Origin: an uncultured Leucobacter sp.
GTDB taxonomy: Bacteria > Actinomycetota > Actinomycetes > Actinomycetales > Microbacteriaceae
DNA: 22,664 bases
Reading direction: 5' to 3'
NCBI GenBank assembly: GCA_937967375.1
Contig: CALCJF010000051.1
Span: 1-22,664 of the forward strand
The notes under the pieces were generated by a model that was given only the letters and a program-made list of their open reading frames with translations, did not search any database and was not told where the DNA came from. Position 1 is the stretch's first letter; every line of letters begins with the position of its first letter. Shown piece by piece: positions 22,185 to 22,664 of the stretch. A program made the translations under genes and the position numbers.

Positions 22185-22605
22185 GCCGCAACGGTGACCG
22201 TTTCGATCACGATGTGGTGATCATTGGTTCTGGGTTCGGCGGTGCGGTTGCTGCGATGCGTTTGGCTGAGAAGGGATACCGGGTGCACGTCTACGAGGCG
22301 GGCCGTCGCTTCGAAGACGCTGATTTCGCCAAAACCAACTGGAATGTGCGGGGGTACCTGTGGGCGCCGGCGCTCGGCTGCTTTGGGGTGCAGCGCATTC
22401 ACAAGCTACCTCACGTCATGATCCTTGCGGGCGCAGGGGTCGGCGGCGGCTCGCTGAACTACGCGAACACCCTGTACCAGCCGGGGGCAGAGTTCTTCGA
22501 GGATCGCCAGTGGCCTGCGGGCGACTGGCAGGCAGAGCTCGCGCCCCACTACGCAAAAGCCAAGCGCATGCTCGGTGTGGTCGAGCAATACCCGGCGGCG
22601 GGCCC
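22181..22605 (+). CDS. GMC-type FAD oxidoreductase (cholesterol-oxidase-like), truncated by adapter
   Basis: Partial gene: about 141 residues before the adapter interrupts it. The N-terminus has the dinucleotide-binding motif VVIIGSGFGGAVAAMRLAE (12-30) followed by VHVYEAGRR. The segment AGAGVGGGSLNYANTLYQP (about 82-101) is the flavin-contacting signature of GMC oxidases, in the form seen in cholesterol oxidases. The ATG at 22181 has an AAGGAG site and overlaps the kinase stop (ATGA), so it is the third gene of the lipid operon. The true substrate, whether sterol, alcohol or lipid, cannot be told from this fragment. The last genomic codons are around 22600; residues beyond are adapter-encoded. 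Confidence 0.88.
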
Positions 22606-22664
22606 AGATCGGAATAGCACACGTCTGAACTCCCAGTCACATCACGAGCTCGTATGCCGTCTTC
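22606..22664 (+). other. Illumina TruSeq adapter with index (non-genomic)
   Basis: The last 59 bases follow the read-through adapter: AGATCGGAA (22606-22614), index ATCACG, then CTCGTATGCCGTCTTC. It carries three sequencing-type errors: GGAATAG instead of GGAAGAG, one extra C in ACTCCCAGTCAC, and AGCTCG instead of ATCTCG. The index is the same as that at the left end (there read in reverse complement). In reverse translation it gives the contaminant peptide SSDVCYSD. Confidence 0.98.

Noticed and set aside
22416..22640. Minus-strand frame starting MTGSSDVCYSD
   Set aside because: Encoded by the right-hand adapter and the antisense of the GMC gene.

Overview
The window reads as high-GC actinobacterial chromosome: strong G/C bias at third codon positions, many GTG/TTG starts, tight ATGA/GTGA/TGATG junctions, a DEAD-box helicase with an RGG tail, and a glpD/TetR/AGPS-like/diacylglycerol-kinase order that I recall from Mycobacterium tuberculosis (Rv2249c-Rv2252). 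A Micrococcales/Microbacteriaceae-type host is plausible, but that is inference only. Both ends are Illumina TruSeq adapter (1-48 and 22606-22664, same index), so the real genomic sequence is about 49-22605 and both terminal genes are artificially truncated.

Left part (49-6084). A truncated AraC-family regulator diverges from a three-gene peptide-type ABC importer operon: two DppB/DppC-like permeases and one ATPase protein carrying two fused nucleotide-binding domains. No substrate-binding protein gene is present. Facing it across a perfect hairpin terminator is a two-gene operon: a TTG-started NTF2/SnoaL-like protein overlapping an S58 (DmpA/BapA-type) self-cleaving aminopeptidase. Together these suggest import and hydrolysis of unusual small peptides or amides.

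Middle part (6255-10023). A GNAT acetyltransferase is followed by a small cupin-fold protein. Three hairpins in 239 bases separate it from a minus-strand set: an NTF2-like protein, a second cupin paralogous to the first, and an AraC/FeaR-like regulator. The two cupins are the least explained genes here and the best candidates for an undescribed function.

Central-right part (10167-17240). A DEAD-box RNA helicase with an acidic N-terminus and an RGG-repeat tail (including an exact 34-residue tandem duplication) is separated by a bidirectional terminator from an amine-catabolic module on the minus strand: FeaR-like regulator, copper amine oxidase and aldehyde dehydrogenase. These would convert a primary amine to an aldehyde and then to an acid. 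The amine oxidase carries an unusual metallothionein-like cysteine-rich tail.

Right part (17347-22605). FAD glycerol-3-phosphate dehydrogenase (GlpD) and a TetR regulator form one arm. On the other side of a 20-base divergent region containing a palindrome lie an alkyl-DHAP-synthase-like flavoprotein, a lipid/diacylglycerol kinase and a truncated GMC/cholesterol-oxidase-like flavoprotein. The set points to glycerophospholipid or ether-lipid-like metabolism under TetR control.
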